Shown here: in pieces, positions 12,890 to 12,891 of the stretch
Layout of the letters: every line of letters begins with the position of its first letter
Numbering within the stretch: position 1 is the first letter of the stretch
Source: an uncultured Sutterella sp.
GTDB taxonomy: Bacteria > Pseudomonadota > Gammaproteobacteria > Burkholderiales > Burkholderiaceae_F
Assembly (NCBI GenBank): GCA_934249275.1
Contig: CAKQKT010000057.1
Location: 1 to 12,891 of the forward strand
Direction of reading: 5' to 3'
Length of the DNA stretch: 12,891 nt
Notes under the pieces: generated by a model
The model's input: the letters and a program-made list of their open reading frames with translations, nothing else
Told to the model about the DNA's origin: nothing
The model's database searches: none
Translations under genes and position numbers: made by a program

Positions 12890-12891
12890 GG

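Noticed and set aside
1..12891. CRISPR array, tRNA, rRNA or insertion sequence
   Set aside because: No spaced identical repeats, cloverleaf with a CCA-type acceptor, rRNA-like sequence or transposase motifs were seen. The only tandem repeats encode the TonB Pro-Glu rod.

Overview
The window comes from a GC-rich Gram-negative bacterium. It has TonB/Exb proteins, a 679-residue outer-membrane receptor ending in Phe, and periplasmic signal peptides. The codon bias, gene types and many weak ribosome-binding sites would fit a gut Burkholderiales such as Sutterella, but that placement is an impression and is not proven by the sequence.

Left part (1-3340). Two nearly identical palindromic boxes lie at 32-54 and 82-100, upstream of a stand-alone DnaQ-type 3'-5' exonuclease (+) that ends in a strong terminator. 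A 250-residue protein of unknown function follows on the - strand. A 312-base intergenic region then leads to an Fsr-type (fosmidomycin-resistance family) MFS exporter on the + strand, also closed by a strong terminator.

Central and right part (3358-12389). This is one divergent iron-siderophore uptake locus. Leftward (-) run a CirA/FepA-like TonB-dependent receptor, exbB (short type), exbD, tonB and a signal-peptide-bearing IroE/Cee-like serine esterase. Rightward (+) run two FecCD-type permeases, an ATPase and a periplasmic binding protein, in the order of Campylobacter ceuBCDE and Bacillus yclNOPQ. The 426-base divergent intergenic region holds two good Fur boxes, one facing each arm, with a perfect AATTACC-C-GGTAATT palindrome of unknown meaning between them. 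Read together, the receptor brings a ferric catecholate through the outer membrane, powered by the locus's own TonB-ExbB-ExbD. The esterase probably cuts the siderophore in the periplasm. The CeuE-like protein binds the intact or cut chelate and the ABC transporter imports it. No siderophore biosynthesis gene is present, so the locus looks like a scavenging system.

Right edge (12390-12891). After the binding-protein terminator comes a - strand unknown reading frame that appears to be interrupted by a single in-frame TGA near the window edge. It is either a small GTG-started gene or a decayed larger one.

I see no tRNA, rRNA, CRISPR array, insertion sequence or attachment site.
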